A stretch of 64,000 nucleotides of DNA, from NCBI RefSeq assembly GCF_013349955.1, contig NZ_JABVXC010000003.1, forward strand, positions 1-64,000, given 5' to 3'. The notes under the pieces were generated by a model, which was not told where the DNA came from, ran no database searches, and worked only from the letters and a program-made list of their open reading frames with translations. Shown here piece after piece: positions 52,973 to 61,618 of the stretch. Each line of letters begins with the position of its first letter. Within the stretch, counting starts at the first letter, position 1. Source of the DNA: Onishia taeanensis (lineage in GTDB: Bacteria; Pseudomonadota; Gammaproteobacteria; Pseudomonadales; Halomonadaceae). The translations under genes and the position numbers were made by a program.

Positions 52973-54142
52973 TCAGGGGCTCAACCGCTCGACCACTTCC
53001 AGGTCGAAGCCGGAAAGCGCCGAGAACTTCCAGGGCGAGCTCAAAAGGCGCATCTTGCCGACGCCCAGATGACGCAGGATCTGTGAGCCGGTGCCGATGG
53101 TCAGGTAATTGCCGGCGCCATCGGAGTCGCTCGAGCGCGGCGCGCGCTTGCGCTCGAGCAGTACATCGAGCTGATCCTTGAGATCAGATGCCTGACGAGC
53201 ATCATCCAGCAGCACGAAGACCCCGCTGTCGGCGTTGGCGATCTCGGCCAGCGCCTGCTGGGCGGTCCAGCTCTGGCTCTCCGGGCGAGTAAGCGCCAGA
53301 ATGTCCCGCAGGGTGTCGGCCAGATGCACACGCACGGTGGTCGGTTCCTCGGCGCGGGGCGTGCCCTTGACCAGTGCCAGATGATGGGCGCCCTGAATGC
53401 TGTCGCGAAACACGTGAAGGGTGAGCTCACCGTAGGCGGTCTCCACGGGCGTCGCCTCGAGGTGATCCACGGTCTGCTCGTTATGAATGCGATAGTGGAT
53501 CAGATCGGCAATGGTGCCCATCTTCAGGCCGTGCTCGGCAGCGAAGCGCTCGAGCTCCGGGCGACGCGCCATGCTGCCGTCGTCATTCATCACTTCACAG
53601 ATCACGCCGCTGGGGTCGAGACCGGCCATCGCGGCAAGGTCACAGGCCGCTTCGGTATGGCCGGCGCGGCGCAGCACGCCACCTGGCTCGGCCATCAGCG
53701 GAAAGATGTGGCCCGGCTGGACGATATCGGAGGCCTTGGCATCCCGCGCCGAGGCGGCACGCACGGTACGGGCGCGATCGGCGGCAGAGATCCCGGTGGA
53801 TACGCCCTCGGCGGCCTCGATGGACAGCGTGAACTTGGTGCCAAAACCGGAACCGTTGTCGTGCACCATCAATGGCAGCTGCAGTCGCTCGCAGCGTTCG
53901 CGGGTCATCGGCAAGCAGATCAGGCCGCGGGCGTGGCGAGCCATGAAATTGATGTGTTCGGCCTCGACCTTCTCGGCGGCCATGATGATGTCGCCTTCGT
54001 TCTCGCGATCCTCATCGTCCATGAGGATCACCATCTTGCCCTGACGGATGTCCTCGATCAGGTCCTCGATACGTGCCAGATCGCTGGCCGTCTCGTTCTG
54101 GTCGTCCGCGGTCTGGGAAGACAGGTCATTGGAAAGCGCCAT
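52973..54142 (-). CDS. ribBA: 3,4-dihydroxy-2-butanone 4-phosphate synthase with degenerate RibA-like domain
   Basis: A 389-residue protein. Residues about 20-230 are a complete Rib[48 protein letters not shown] and [12 protein letters not shown]. The C-terminal part (about 235-389) has the fold pattern of GTP cyclohydrolase II, but the zinc and catalytic cysteines are absent: the usual VRVHSECLTGD reads [11 protein letters not shown]. It is therefore a RibBX-type protein, and a separate GTP cyclohydrolase II should exist elsewhere in the genome. It lies 118 bases before ribH. Confidence 0.93.
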   Translation of the reverse strand: MALSNDLSSQTADDQNETASDLARIEDLIEDIRQGKMVILMDDEDRENEGDIIMAAEKVEAEHINFMARHARGLICLPMTRERCERLQLPLMVHDNGSGFGTKFTLSIEAAEGVSTGISAADRARTVRAASARDAKASDIVQPGHIFPLMAEPGGVLRRAGHTEAACDLAAMAGLDPSGVICEVMNDDGSMARRPELERFAAEHGLKMGTIADLIHYRIHNEQTVDHLEATPVETAYGELTLHVFRDSIQGAHHLALVKGTPRAEEPTTVRVHLADTLRDILALTRPESQSWTAQQALAEIANADSGVFVLLDDARQASDLKDQLDVLLERKRAPRSSDSDGAGNYLTIGTGSQILRHLGVGKMRLLSSPWKFSALSGFDLEVVERLSP

Positions 54143-54329
54143 GGGGTCTCCGAATTACTGTGCGTGCTGGCGTCAACGGTAGGCGCCGCATACCGGGGCG
54201 CCGCTGCAGAAAGCTGGCGCCGATGGGCTGCCGATGCATGATGCCGGCAGCAGATCGGCGCTCAGGGTACCTTGGCAAGCCGCGCGGCGCCAGCATTGGG
54301 CCGTCCTGCCACCACTCTCGAAGCGACCT
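54143..54329. other. Spacer between ribD and ribBA where ribE is usually found
   Basis: About 187 bases without a gene. An extended imperfect hairpin (54219-54259; GCCGAT/ATCGGC outside, GCTGCC/GGCAGC inside) is the only structure seen. The conserved core sequences of an FMN riboswitch were looked for on the minus strand and not found. Confidence 0.5.
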
Positions 54330-55463
54330 TCAGGGCGACTGGCGCTGGGGACGCGCGATGATTCGCCAGTCGCGCCCCACGGCCCGCATGTCGAGTATAT
54401 CCAGCGGCCGCTGTTGCGCCATGCGCTCAAGCCCGGGCAGTGCCACCAGCGGGCGTGCCTCACCGCCGAGCAGGGTCGGCGCGACGAACAGCTGCATCTC
54501 GTCGACAAGCTCGGCATCCAGCATGCCACCGGCCAGCGTCGCCCCGGTCTCGAGCAACACCTCGTTGGCCTGCTCTTCGCGGGCCAGATATTCGAGCAGC
54601 GCGACCAGATCGACTCGCCCATCGGCTCCCGACGGCAAGCACAGCACCTTGGCGCCGGCCGCCTCGAGCCTTGTCCGGCGCTCGGCGTCACGGCAACAGG
54701 TGGCGACCAGCGTGCGCCCCGGTTCGCTCAGGCAGGCCGCCGCCAGCGGCAGGCGCAGGGAGCTGTCGACGATTACTCTAAGCGGCTGGCGGCGGGCGAT
54801 CGCCTCGCCGTCATCGAGATCTAGCTGGGAGGCGCGCACCGTGAGGCGCGAATTGTCGAAGATGATCGAGTCGACGCCACTGATCACCGCACTGGAACGG
54901 GCGCGCAGGCGCTGCACCTCGGTGCGTGCCCGTGGCCCGGTGATCCATTGCGATTCACCGGAGCGCATCGCGGTGCGTCCATCGAGGCTCATCGCCATCT
55001 TCATGCGCACGAAGGGTCGCCCACGGGTCATGCGCGACACAAAGCCGGGGTTCAGCGCCCTGGCCTCGCCCTCGAGCAGCCCGCATTCTACTTCGATCCC
55101 GGCCTCGCGCAGCATGGCGAACCCCTGCCCGGCCACTGCCGCGTGGGGGTCCTGCATGGCGGCCACCACCTTATTGATGCCGGCCTCGATCAGCGCCTGG
55201 GCGCAGGGCCCAGTGCGACCGTGATGAGCGCAGGGCTCGAGAGTGACATAGGCGGTGGCGCCCCGCGCGGCGTCGCCGGCTGCGGCCAGGGCATGGATTT
55301 CGGCATGGGGCTCGCCAGCCCGGACATGATAGCCCTCGCCGACGATCTCGCGGCGTTTGACCAGCACGCAGCCGACCCGCGGATTCGGATCGGTGGTATA
55401 GAGGCCGCGGCGTGCCAGGGTCAGGGCACGGGCCATGAAGGCTTCCGGAGTCGCAGTGGCCAT
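54330..55463 (-). CDS. ribD: Bifunctional riboflavin deaminase/reductase RibD
   Basis: A 377-residue enzyme carrying out the second and third riboflavin steps. The N-terminal deaminase has the zinc motif GEPHAEIHAL and TLEPCAHHGRTGPC; the C-terminal reductase has PFVRMKMAMSLDGRTAM, SGVDSIIFDNSRLTVR and LLETGATLAGGML. The start is ATG 55463 (MATATPEAFMARAL); upstream in-frame codons lie in the gap to nrdR. Confidence 0.96.
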   Translation of the reverse strand: MATATPEAFMARALTLARRGLYTTDPNPRVGCVLVKRREIVGEGYHVRAGEPHAEIHALAAAGDAARGATAYVTLEPCAHHGRTGPCAQALIEAGINKVVAAMQDPHAAVAGQGFAMLREAGIEVECGLLEGEARALNPGFVSRMTRGRPFVRMKMAMSLDGRTAMRSGESQWITGPRARTEVQRLRARSSAVISGVDSIIFDNSRLTVRASQLDLDDGEAIARRQPLRVIVDSSLRLPLAAACLSEPGRTLVATCCRDAERRTRLEAAGAKVLCLPSGADGRVDLVALLEYLAREEQANEVLLETGATLAGGMLDAELVDEMQLFVAPTLLGGEARPLVALPGLERMAQQRPLDILDMRAVGRDWRIIARPQRQSP

Positions 55464-55503
55464 GGGTATCCTAGGCAATTGAGCGGGCAAGAGGTGTGCG
55501 GCG

Positions 55504-55983
55504 TCAGTGATCGTCCTGGGGCGAGAAGCTCGGCTCCTGGGCCAGGCGGTCGATTTCTGCACGAAACTCGTCGATATCCTGAAAGCGGCGGTAGACCGAG
55601 GCGAAGCGGATATAGGCAATCTGATCCAGACGCTTCAGGGCATCCATTACCTCCTGGCCGACCTCAATGGCCTTGATCTCACGCTCGCCCCGTGCCCGCA
55701 GTCGCTGACGAATGCGCTCGACGGCGGCTTCGATCGATTCGGCACTCACCGGACGCTTCTCCAGCGCCCGCAGCATGCCGGCACGCAACTTGGCCTCATC
55801 GAAACTTTCCCGTGACCCGTCCGCCTTGACGACCCGCGGCATGACCAGCTCAGCGGTCTCATAGGTCGTGAAGCGTTCACCGCAGGCGGCGCACTGACGT
55901 CGACGACGAACCTGGTCGCCCTCGACGACCAGGCGCGAATCGGTGACCTTGGTGTCATGGGTACCGCAGAAAGGACAATGCAT
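55504..55983 (-). CDS. nrdR: Transcriptional repressor NrdR
   Basis: A 159-residue repressor of ribonucleotide reductase genes that senses ATP/dATP. The zinc ribbon at the N-terminus is [13 protein letters not shown] with [16 protein letters not shown]; the ATP-cone follows ([18 protein letters not shown]). First gene of the rib/nusB cluster, promoter probably in the AT-rich 55990-56035 segment. Confidence 0.97.
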   Translation of the reverse strand: MHCPFCGTHDTKVTDSRLVVEGDQVRRRRQCAACGERFTTYETAELVMPRVVKADGSRESFDEAKLRAGMLRALEKRPVSAESIEAAVERIRQRLRARGEREIKAIEVGQEVMDALKRLDQIAYIRFASVYRRFQDIDEFRAEIDRLAQEPSFSPQDDH

Positions 55984-56067
55984 CGGCTGGATTCCGGCCT
56001 GTTCGACACAATAACTATTATTCTATTGTAACGATTTGGCCGCATGGCGCCCAGCCACTCTTCACCT

Positions 56068-56084
56068 TTGGCACGAGCCCTGCA
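56068..56084 (+). promoter_or_regulatory. Sigma-54 (RpoN) promoter match upstream of the GH13_18 gene
   Basis: TTGGCACGAGCCCTGCA matches the consensus YTGGCACGNNNNTTGCW at every defined position except one (C for the first T of TTGC). The invariant GG (56070-56071) and GC (56082-56083) are separated by 10 bases, the required spacing. Transcription would start near 56095, about 50 bases before the ATG at 56147. Confidence 0.6.
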
Positions 56085-56146
56085 TGATGCCAAGGATATG
56101 CCCCACCGCCCGCTAGGTGCGCATTCCGGCCCTCGAGGAATTGACC

Positions 56147-57931
56147 ATGAGCTCATCCATGCCCCCCACGCCACCACGCCAGTTGGACGAAGCCGGCTTC
56201 GTCCATGCCGCTCGCGCACGTCTCGAGGAGGTCTACGGCCCCCGCAGCGACGCGATCCTGCGCCGTTTGGTCACCTTGATTTCGCACCAGCGTGGTGCCA
56301 TCGATGCCACGCCGCGTCCATTATGGAGCGAGCGCGACCAGTGGCTGATCACCTACGGTGACAGCCTGCTCGACGGTGATCGTGCACCGTTGGAAGTGCT
56401 GAAGGGATTTCTCGATGAGCGCACTGGAGACATCTTCAGCGGGGTGCATGTGTTGCCTTTCTTTCCCTGGAGCAGCGACGATGGCTTCTCGGTGGTGCAC
56501 TACCGGGAGGTCAACCCGGAACTCGGCGACTGGCCGGATATCCGCTCGCTGGCCGATCGACGGGACCTGATGGTCGACCTGGTGATCAACCATGTGTCGC
56601 GAGACTCGCTGTGGTTCGTCGACTACCTGGCCGACAGCCAGCCCGGGCGCGACTACTTCATCGAAATGGACCCGGCGACCGACCTGTCTCAGGTCACGCG
56701 GCCGCGCAACTCACCGCTGCTGGTGCCGGTCAGCACCCGCCGCGGCACCCGCCACCTCTGGGCGACCTTCTCGGAAGACCAGATCGATCTCAACTTCGAC
56801 AATCCAGACGTACTAATCGAATTCGTCGGCATTCTGCTCTTCTACCTCCAGCAGGGGGCCCGCACCATTCGCCTGGATGCCATCGCCTACCTGTGGAAGG
56901 AAGTCGGCACCTCCTGCATTCATCTACCCCAGACCCACGCCATCGTGCGACTGCTGCGGGCCGTCGTCGATTACGTGGCGCCGGGCACGCGGCTGATCAC
57001 CGAGACCAATGTGCCACACCGCGAGAACATGAGCTACCTGGGGCTCGAGCGAGCGGCCATGGAGGGGACGGCGCCGGACGAGGCGCACCTGATCTATCAG
57101 TTCACCCTGCCTCCACTGCTGGTGCATACCCTGACCAGCGGCGATGCCACGGCGCTGACTCAATGGGCCAAGAGTCTGCCCGCACTGCCGCCGGGCTGCA
57201 GCTATTTCAACTTTACCGCCAGCCACGACGGCATCGGCGTGCGGGCCCTGGAAGGGCTGCTGCCGCAGCATGAGGTCGAGGTGATGCTGGATCTCATGCA
57301 TCGCTTCGGCGGTTTCGTCAGCATGAAGACCAACTCGGACGGCCAGGACTCCCCTTACGAGATCAACATCACCTACTTCGATGCCATGAAGGGCACCCGG
57401 CGCGGCGCCGACGCCTGGCAGGTCGAACGCTTCCTGCTGAGCCAAAACCTGCTGCTGGCTCTGCAAGGCATTCCCGGTATCTACCTACACTCATTGACCG
57501 CGACGCTCAACGACCACGAAGGCGTGGAGCGCAAGGGCCATCTGCGAGCCATCAACCGCCGCCGTTGGCAGCTTTGTGAACTCAACGAGCTGATCGACAG
57601 CCGCAGCACCCCGACCCGCGAGGCCTTCGGGTCGCTCAAGGAGCGCCTCAAGCTGCGCGCCGCGGAGCCCTGCTTTCACCCCGAGGCACCTCAGCGGGTG
57701 CTCGAGACGCCACCGGGGATCTTTGCGATTGAGCGCGGCCCGCTGCCGGACGGACGTCGACTGCTGGCGATCTATAACATCAGCGACCAGCGCCAGCCGC
57801 TCAGCATGCCCGAACTGGATCAGGGCCAATGGCTCGACGTGCTCGCCGACGGCAACCTCTGGGCACCGGAAGAGCGCGAGATACTGCGCCCTTACCGCAG
57901 CCTGTGGCTGGTGCAGCCGGGCCCGAACTAA
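56147..57931 (+). CDS. GH13_18 sugar phosphorylase, probably glucosylglycerate phosphorylase
   Basis: A 594-residue glycoside phosphorylase of family GH13 subfamily 18 (sucrose phosphorylase group). Catalytic residues: nucleophile Asp244 in TIRLDAIAYLW, acid/base Glu286 in LITETNVPH and transition-state Asp361 in TASHDGIG. Overall it follows E. coli YcjM, a glucosylglycerate phosphorylase (shared LPFFPWSSDDGFSV, KEVGTSCIHLPQTH and SPYEINITYFDA), better than classical sucrose phosphorylase. The expected reaction is release of glucose 1-phosphate from a glucoside with phosphate. Glucosylglycerate as substrate is supported by the synthase and phosphatase genes at 60310-62479. Sucrose or glucosylglycerol remain alternatives. 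The start is ATG 56147, with GAGGAA 6 bases upstream. Confidence 0.85.
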   Translation: MSSSMPPTPPRQLDEAGFVHAARARLEEVYGPRSDAILRRLVTLISHQRGAIDATPRPLWSERDQWLITYGDSLLDGDRAPLEVLKGFLDERTGDIFSGVHVLPFFPWSSDDGFSVVHYREVNPELGDWPDIRSLADRRDLMVDLVINHVSRDSLWFVDYLADSQPGRDYFIEMDPATDLSQVTRPRNSPLLVPVSTRRGTRHLWATFSEDQIDLNFDNPDVLIEFVGILLFYLQQGARTIRLDAIAYLWKEVGTSCIHLPQTHAIVRLLRAVVDYVAPGTRLITETNVPHRENMSYLGLERAAMEGTAPDEAHLIYQFTLPPLLVHTLTSGDATALTQWAKSLPALPPGCSYFNFTASHDGIGVRALEGLLPQHEVEVMLDLMHRFGGFVSMKTNSDGQDSPYEINITYFDAMKGTRRGADAWQVERFLLSQNLLLALQGIPGIYLHSLTATLNDHEGVERKGHLRAINRRRWQLCELNELIDSRSTPTREAFGSLKERLKLRAAEPCFHPEAPQRVLETPPGIFAIERGPLPDGRRLLAIYNISDQRQPLSMPELDQGQWLDVLADGNLWAPEEREILRPYRSLWLVQPGPN

Positions 57932-58042
57932 GCTCCAGGCAGACTTAAGCTGAGAAGGCTAAGCCGAGAGGACTGAGCCGAGCGGACTGAGCCAAGCCAA
58001 ATTAAGCCGCGGCTGAACCAGACCACGCCGAGAACCTGGCGA
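57932..58042. other. Spacer with degenerate short repeats
   Basis: 111 bases between the convergent GH13_18 and YeeE genes. It contains several near-copies of a GGACTGAGCCGAGC-like unit (about 57972-58000). No terminator is evident. Confidence 0.5.
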
Positions 58043-58462
58043 TTATCCCAGGCGCCTCGCCAGCCACCAGCCGGCCACCATCGCGGTCAGCATGGCCGCA
58101 AGCGGCAGGCTCACGCCCGAAAGCGAGGCGACAGCCGGCCCCGGACAGTAACCGGAGAGCCCCCAACCAATGCCGAATAGCGCCGCACCGCCCAGCAGTT
58201 TGGCATCCAGGTCGCGGCGCGTCGGCAGTTGGAAGCCCCCCGCGAAGAGTGGCGCGCGGCGGCGCAGCACCCACCGGTAACCGATGAAGGTGGTCACCAC
58301 GGCGCCGCCGAGCACAAACATCAGCGTTGGGTCCCTGTCACCGGCCAGGTCGAGAAAACCGATCACCCGGGCAGGGTCCGTCATGCCGCCGAGTGCCAAC
58401 CCGAGTCCGAACAGCAGGCCGGCGAGGTAGCCCGCGATGGGCTTGAGCATCGCTGTCGTCAT
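58043..58462 (-). CDS. YeeE/YedE half-transporter, second subunit
   Basis: A 139-residue inner-membrane protein with about four helices, of the YeeE/YedE (sulfur transport, DUF6691-type) family. Characteristic segments are FGLGLALGGMTDPARVIGFLDL, and GIGWGLSGYCPGPAVASL with a membrane cysteine. The family moves thiosulfate or related sulfur species, as suggested for PmpA/PmpB. The start ATG at 58462 overlaps the stop of the preceding subunit as ATGA, so both halves are made together. Confidence 0.88.
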   Translation of the reverse strand: MTTAMLKPIAGYLAGLLFGLGLALGGMTDPARVIGFLDLAGDRDPTLMFVLGGAVVTTFIGYRWVLRRRAPLFAGGFQLPTRRDLDAKLLGGAALFGIGWGLSGYCPGPAVASLSGVSLPLAAMLTAMVAGWWLARRLG

Positions 58463-58923
58463 GCCGCGCCACCCAGCAGATGGCGCATCACATAGACCGT
58501 CACGATGCCGGTGACCAGGAAGGTCAGGGTCGCCGCCAGTGAGCGTGGCGAGAGCCGCGACAGGCCGCAAACGCCATGACCGCTGGTGCAGCCACTGCCG
58601 ATGCCGGTACCGACCCCCACCAGCAGGCCGGCGACGAGCATCAACCCCACCCCGCCGGCGGGGTCACCGATCACCGTGCCGGGCGCGCCGGCGACGTTGC
58701 CCGCCCCGCCCAGCGCCATCAGCAGCAGCGGGCCTGAGATCAGCCCCAGCAGGAAGGTCAGACGCCAGGCGGTATCCCCCTTGGGGCGCTCCAGCACCAG
58801 CGCCGAGAGAATGCCGCTGATACCGGCGATGCGCCCCAGGGCCGCCATCAGCCACACCGCCGAGAGACCGATCAATACGCCGCCGGCCAGGCCATGCAGA
58901 CTCGAAGTCCCATCCAACATCAT
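58459..58923 (-). CDS. YeeE/YedE half-transporter, first subunit
   Basis: A 154-residue inner-membrane protein with about four helices. The family signature is GIGSGCTSGHGVCGLSRLSP, containing two conserved cysteines; an N-terminal GGVLIGLSAVWLMAALGRIAG is also typical. It pairs with the overlapping next gene to rebuild the full YeeE fold. GGAGGAG directly precedes the first of two adjacent ATGs (58923, 58920). Downstream of the persulfide dioxygenase gene by 143 bases. Confidence 0.88.
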   Translation of the reverse strand: MMLDGTSSLHGLAGGVLIGLSAVWLMAALGRIAGISGILSALVLERPKGDTAWRLTFLLGLISGPLLLMALGGAGNVAGAPGTVIGDPAGGVGLMLVAGLLVGVGTGIGSGCTSGHGVCGLSRLSPRSLAATLTFLVTGIVTVYVMRHLLGGAA

Positions 58924-59066
58924 CTCCTCCGTCGCTTCCCGTTACAGATTTACCTGAGCCATTGCGTTACCTCGGTGCTCAACATCAGTGCTCAGCGCCA
59001 TTGCGCTTGGCGGCCATTTCCGCAGTGGCACAAGCGAAATAACCGGCAGACCCTCGAGCAACAACA

Positions 59067-59933
59067 TCAGAACAGATTGAGCGGCACCTTGAGGTAAACC
59101 TGGCCATTCTCTTCGGCCGGAGGCATTTCGCCGGCGCGCATATTGACCTGAACAGACGGCAGGATCAGGCGTGGCATGCCCAGGGTCGCGTCCCGCTCGG
59201 TGCGCAGCTTGACGAAGTCCGCCTCGCTTACGCCTTCGTGGACATGAATATTGTTGGCGCGCTGCTCGGCCACCGAGGTCTGGTGATGATAGGTATCGCG
59301 CTCCGGGCTCTGGTAGTCGTGACAAAGGAAAAGCCGCGTTTCACCGGGCAGGGCCAGCACTTTCTGAATCGAACGAAAGAGCGTGGCGGCATCGCCACCG
59401 GGAAAATCGCAGCGGGCAGTGCCGTAATCGGGCATGAACAGGGTGTCGCCAACGAAGGCGGCATCGCCGATCACATAGGTCAGGCAGGCCGGCGTATGCC
59501 CCGGGGTATGCAACACTCGGCCTTCCAGACCACCAATGGCAAAGATATCGCCCTCTTCGAACAGGCAGTCGAACTGACTACCGTCCCGGGCGAAGTCGAG
59601 TCCGGCATTGAAGACATTGCCGAAGATCTCCTGTACCTCGGTGATACGGGCACCGATGCCGGTCCGGCCGCCAAGCTTCTGGTGCAGATAAGGCGCGGCC
59701 GACAAGTGATCGGCGTGGACGTGGGTTTCCAGAATCCAGGCGACCTCGAGCTCATGCTCCCGGATGAAGGCGATGATCGCATCGGCACTCTTCACATCGG
59801 TGTGCCCGGCGGCATAATCGAAATCCAGCACCGAGTCGAGAACCGCACAGGCCCGACTCGCCGGATCCTGAACCACGTAACTAAAGGTATTGGTGGGTTC
59901 GTCAAAGAAAGACGTGACGATCGGGTTGGTCAT
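59067..59933 (-). CDS. ETHE1-like persulfide dioxygenase (metallo-beta-lactamase fold)
   Basis: A 288-residue metallo-beta-lactamase-fold protein. The metal motif is ETHVHADHLSAAPYL (H-X-H-X-D-H), with TPGHTPACLTY and later LFLCHDYQ supplying further histidines. It resembles ETHE1 and the bacterial Blh enzymes, non-heme iron dioxygenases that oxidise glutathione persulfide to sulfite. Co-location with YeeE half-transporters is typical of sulfide-handling operons. The start is ATG 59933 (MTNPIVTSFF) with AGAGG 8 bases upstream. AT-rich sequence around 60010-60050 would hold the promoter; no ArsR-type regulator gene is present beside it. Confidence 0.88.
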   Translation of the reverse strand: MTNPIVTSFFDEPTNTFSYVVQDPASRACAVLDSVLDFDYAAGHTDVKSADAIIAFIREHELEVAWILETHVHADHLSAAPYLHQKLGGRTGIGARITEVQEIFGNVFNAGLDFARDGSQFDCLFEEGDIFAIGGLEGRVLHTPGHTPACLTYVIGDAAFVGDTLFMPDYGTARCDFPGGDAATLFRSIQKVLALPGETRLFLCHDYQSPERDTYHHQTSVAEQRANNIHVHEGVSEADFVKLRTERDATLGMPRLILPSVQVNMRAGEMPPAEENGQVYLKVPLNLF

Positions 59934-60309
59934 CGCGGATACCTCTGCCATCAGAAAACACGGGCAATCCACAGCGCGTGGATAGCGCAACTGACCTCAG
60001 GATAACGCAAAAAATGTTCTAACGTTATACGGTTTAACTATATAAAAGAGACTATCTGAACTGGCCGACAGGAGATCTCCACGCCATCCGACAATGTCAG
60101 GCGCCGCTTGAGTTACGTCAAGCGGCGGGAGGAGCAGCACAGGTCCAAGCCGACCACCTGCCGACAGCCCCAGAAAGTTCAATATCGTTATCAGTGCTGC
60201 CTCCGGCTGCCGAGTGTACGCACTCAGATGGCCGAGTACGCGATCAGGCCAAGACAGTTAGAGCCAGGACGGCCACGGCGAGTAAAGTTAGCTCAACTCA
60301 GATGCACGA
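59934..60309. other. Gene-free stretch between the glycosyltransferase and persulfide dioxygenase genes
   Basis: About 375 bases. An AT-rich block at 60010-60050 is the likely promoter of the dioxygenase-YeeE operon. A perfect inverted repeat GCCGCTTGA-N6-TCAAGCGGC lies at 60103-60126, without a T-run on either side; it could be a weak terminator for the glycosyltransferase mRNA. No gene found. Confidence 0.5.
60103..60126. repeat. 9-bp inverted repeat
   Basis: GCCGCTTGA (60103-60111) and TCAAGCGGC (60118-60126) around GTTACG: a perfect stem about 190 bases beyond the glycosyltransferase stop codon. Confidence 0.6.
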
Positions 60310-61530
60310 CTACACCTTGCCCTGATTGTCGAGCTCCACCGCTTCATGCATTCGCTCGAGCAGATCGGGAATCGCCGCCTGCACCCGGTTCCAGCTGGGG
60401 ATGAAGGGCTTGTCGCGGGGATTGTCGAGGAAGGCCGCCCCCGCCTCCATGATGTTGGAGGCAAACAGTTCCACCGCCTGCTCCTCGCTGTGCCGGTCAA
60501 GCTTGAGACCATTCATGGTGGCATCGTTGTCGTAGGCCTCTATCAGGTCCAAGGCGATGCGGTAGTAGGTGGCCTTGATGGTACGGAAGGTCTCGGCATG
60601 GATCTCGATACCCAGGGTCGCCAGCTTGCGATAAAGCGCCTTGGCGATGTCCAGGCTCATGCGGTTGAGACCGGTGGTGGCATCCTCCTCTGAGACCGCC
60701 TGATGCTTGTGGTCATACACATCGGCGATATCGACCTGGCAAAGCTGCTTGGTGGAGTAGTTACGGTGCACCTCCGAGAGCACGCCGATTTCCAGCCCCC
60801 AGTCGCTGGGAATGCGAATGCCATCGAGCACATCGGTGCGCATCGAAAACTCTCCGGACAGCGGATAGCGATAGCTGTCGAGGTAGTCCAGATACGGTAG
60901 CGGGCCATAGATTTTCTTCAGGGCTCGGATCAAGGGGGTGACCATCAGCCGTGCGACCCGACCATTGAGCTTGCCTTCGGCGATGCGCGAGTAGTAGCCC
61001 TTGCAGAATTCATAGTTGAACTGCGGGTGCGCCACTGGATAGATCAAGCGCGCCAGCAGGCCACGATCGTAGGTGACGATGTCGCAGTCATGCAGGGCAA
61101 CCGCTTCGGTGCGCCGCGAAGCCTGGACATAGCCACCGCAGAACCAGACGTTGCGCCCTTTGCCAGGCTCCTGAGGCGAGATGCCCTTCTCCTCCAACTC
61201 CGCATCCAGCGCCTTGAGCCGCGGACCATCGTTCCAGAGGATTCGATGGTGCTGGGGCAAGCGGGAAAAGAACTTCCGAGCGTGCAGAAATTGCTCGCGA
61301 TCGGCTCGGTCCAGCCCGATCACTATCTCGGAGAGGTAGGGCACCTTGGCCAGCTCATCGACGATATGGGAAAGCGCCGGGCCCTCGAGCTCGGAGAACA
61401 ACGAAGGCAATATCAGGCCCATCGGCCGACGCCGAGAAAAGCGCACCAGATCGGCCTCGATGTCTTCCACTGGGCGCCGCATCAGGTTATGAAAATTGGT
61501 GATGATGCCGTTCTGGTAAAAGTCGCTCAT
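60310..61530 (-). CDS. Glucosyl-3-phosphoglycerate synthase-type glycosyltransferase
   Basis: A 406-residue cytoplasmic GT-A glycosyltransferase resembling glucosyl-3-phosphoglycerate synthases and mannosyl-3-phosphoglycerate-type enzymes. It begins FYQNGIITNFHNL and has SEIVIGLDRADREQF (nucleotide-sugar binding), the metal-binding DCD at 148-150 in ALHDCDIVTYD, and GEFSMRTDVLDGIRIPSDWG (acceptor region). The predicted reaction is NDP-glucose plus 3-phosphoglycerate to glucosyl-3-phosphoglycerate, the first step of glucosylglycerate synthesis. AGGAGA lies 7 bases before the ATG at 61530. It follows the matching phosphatase gene by 88 bases. Confidence 0.85.
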   Translation of the reverse strand: MSDFYQNGIITNFHNLMRRPVEDIEADLVRFSRRRPMGLILPSLFSELEGPALSHIVDELAKVPYLSEIVIGLDRADREQFLHARKFFSRLPQHHRILWNDGPRLKALDAELEEKGISPQEPGKGRNVWFCGGYVQASRRTEAVALHDCDIVTYDRGLLARLIYPVAHPQFNYEFCKGYYSRIAEGKLNGRVARLMVTPLIRALKKIYGPLPYLDYLDSYRYPLSGEFSMRTDVLDGIRIPSDWGLEIGVLSEVHRNYSTKQLCQVDIADVYDHKHQAVSEEDATTGLNRMSLDIAKALYRKLATLGIEIHAETFRTIKATYYRIALDLIEAYDNDATMNGLKLDRHSEEQAVELFASNIMEAGAAFLDNPRDKPFIPSWNRVQAAIPDLLERMHEAVELDNQGKV

Positions 61531-61618
61531 CCGAGGCTCTCCTGATCATGGTGCTGGTGACTGTTGCTAGTAGTTACGTCTTGTCATCGTGCTTCGTGAT
61601 CGTGTCGTGTGCTGGCGA

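Noticed and set aside
54143..54329. FMN riboswitch in the ribD-ribBA gap
   Set aside because: Conserved FMN-element blocks such as AGGGUGAAAUUCCC are absent.
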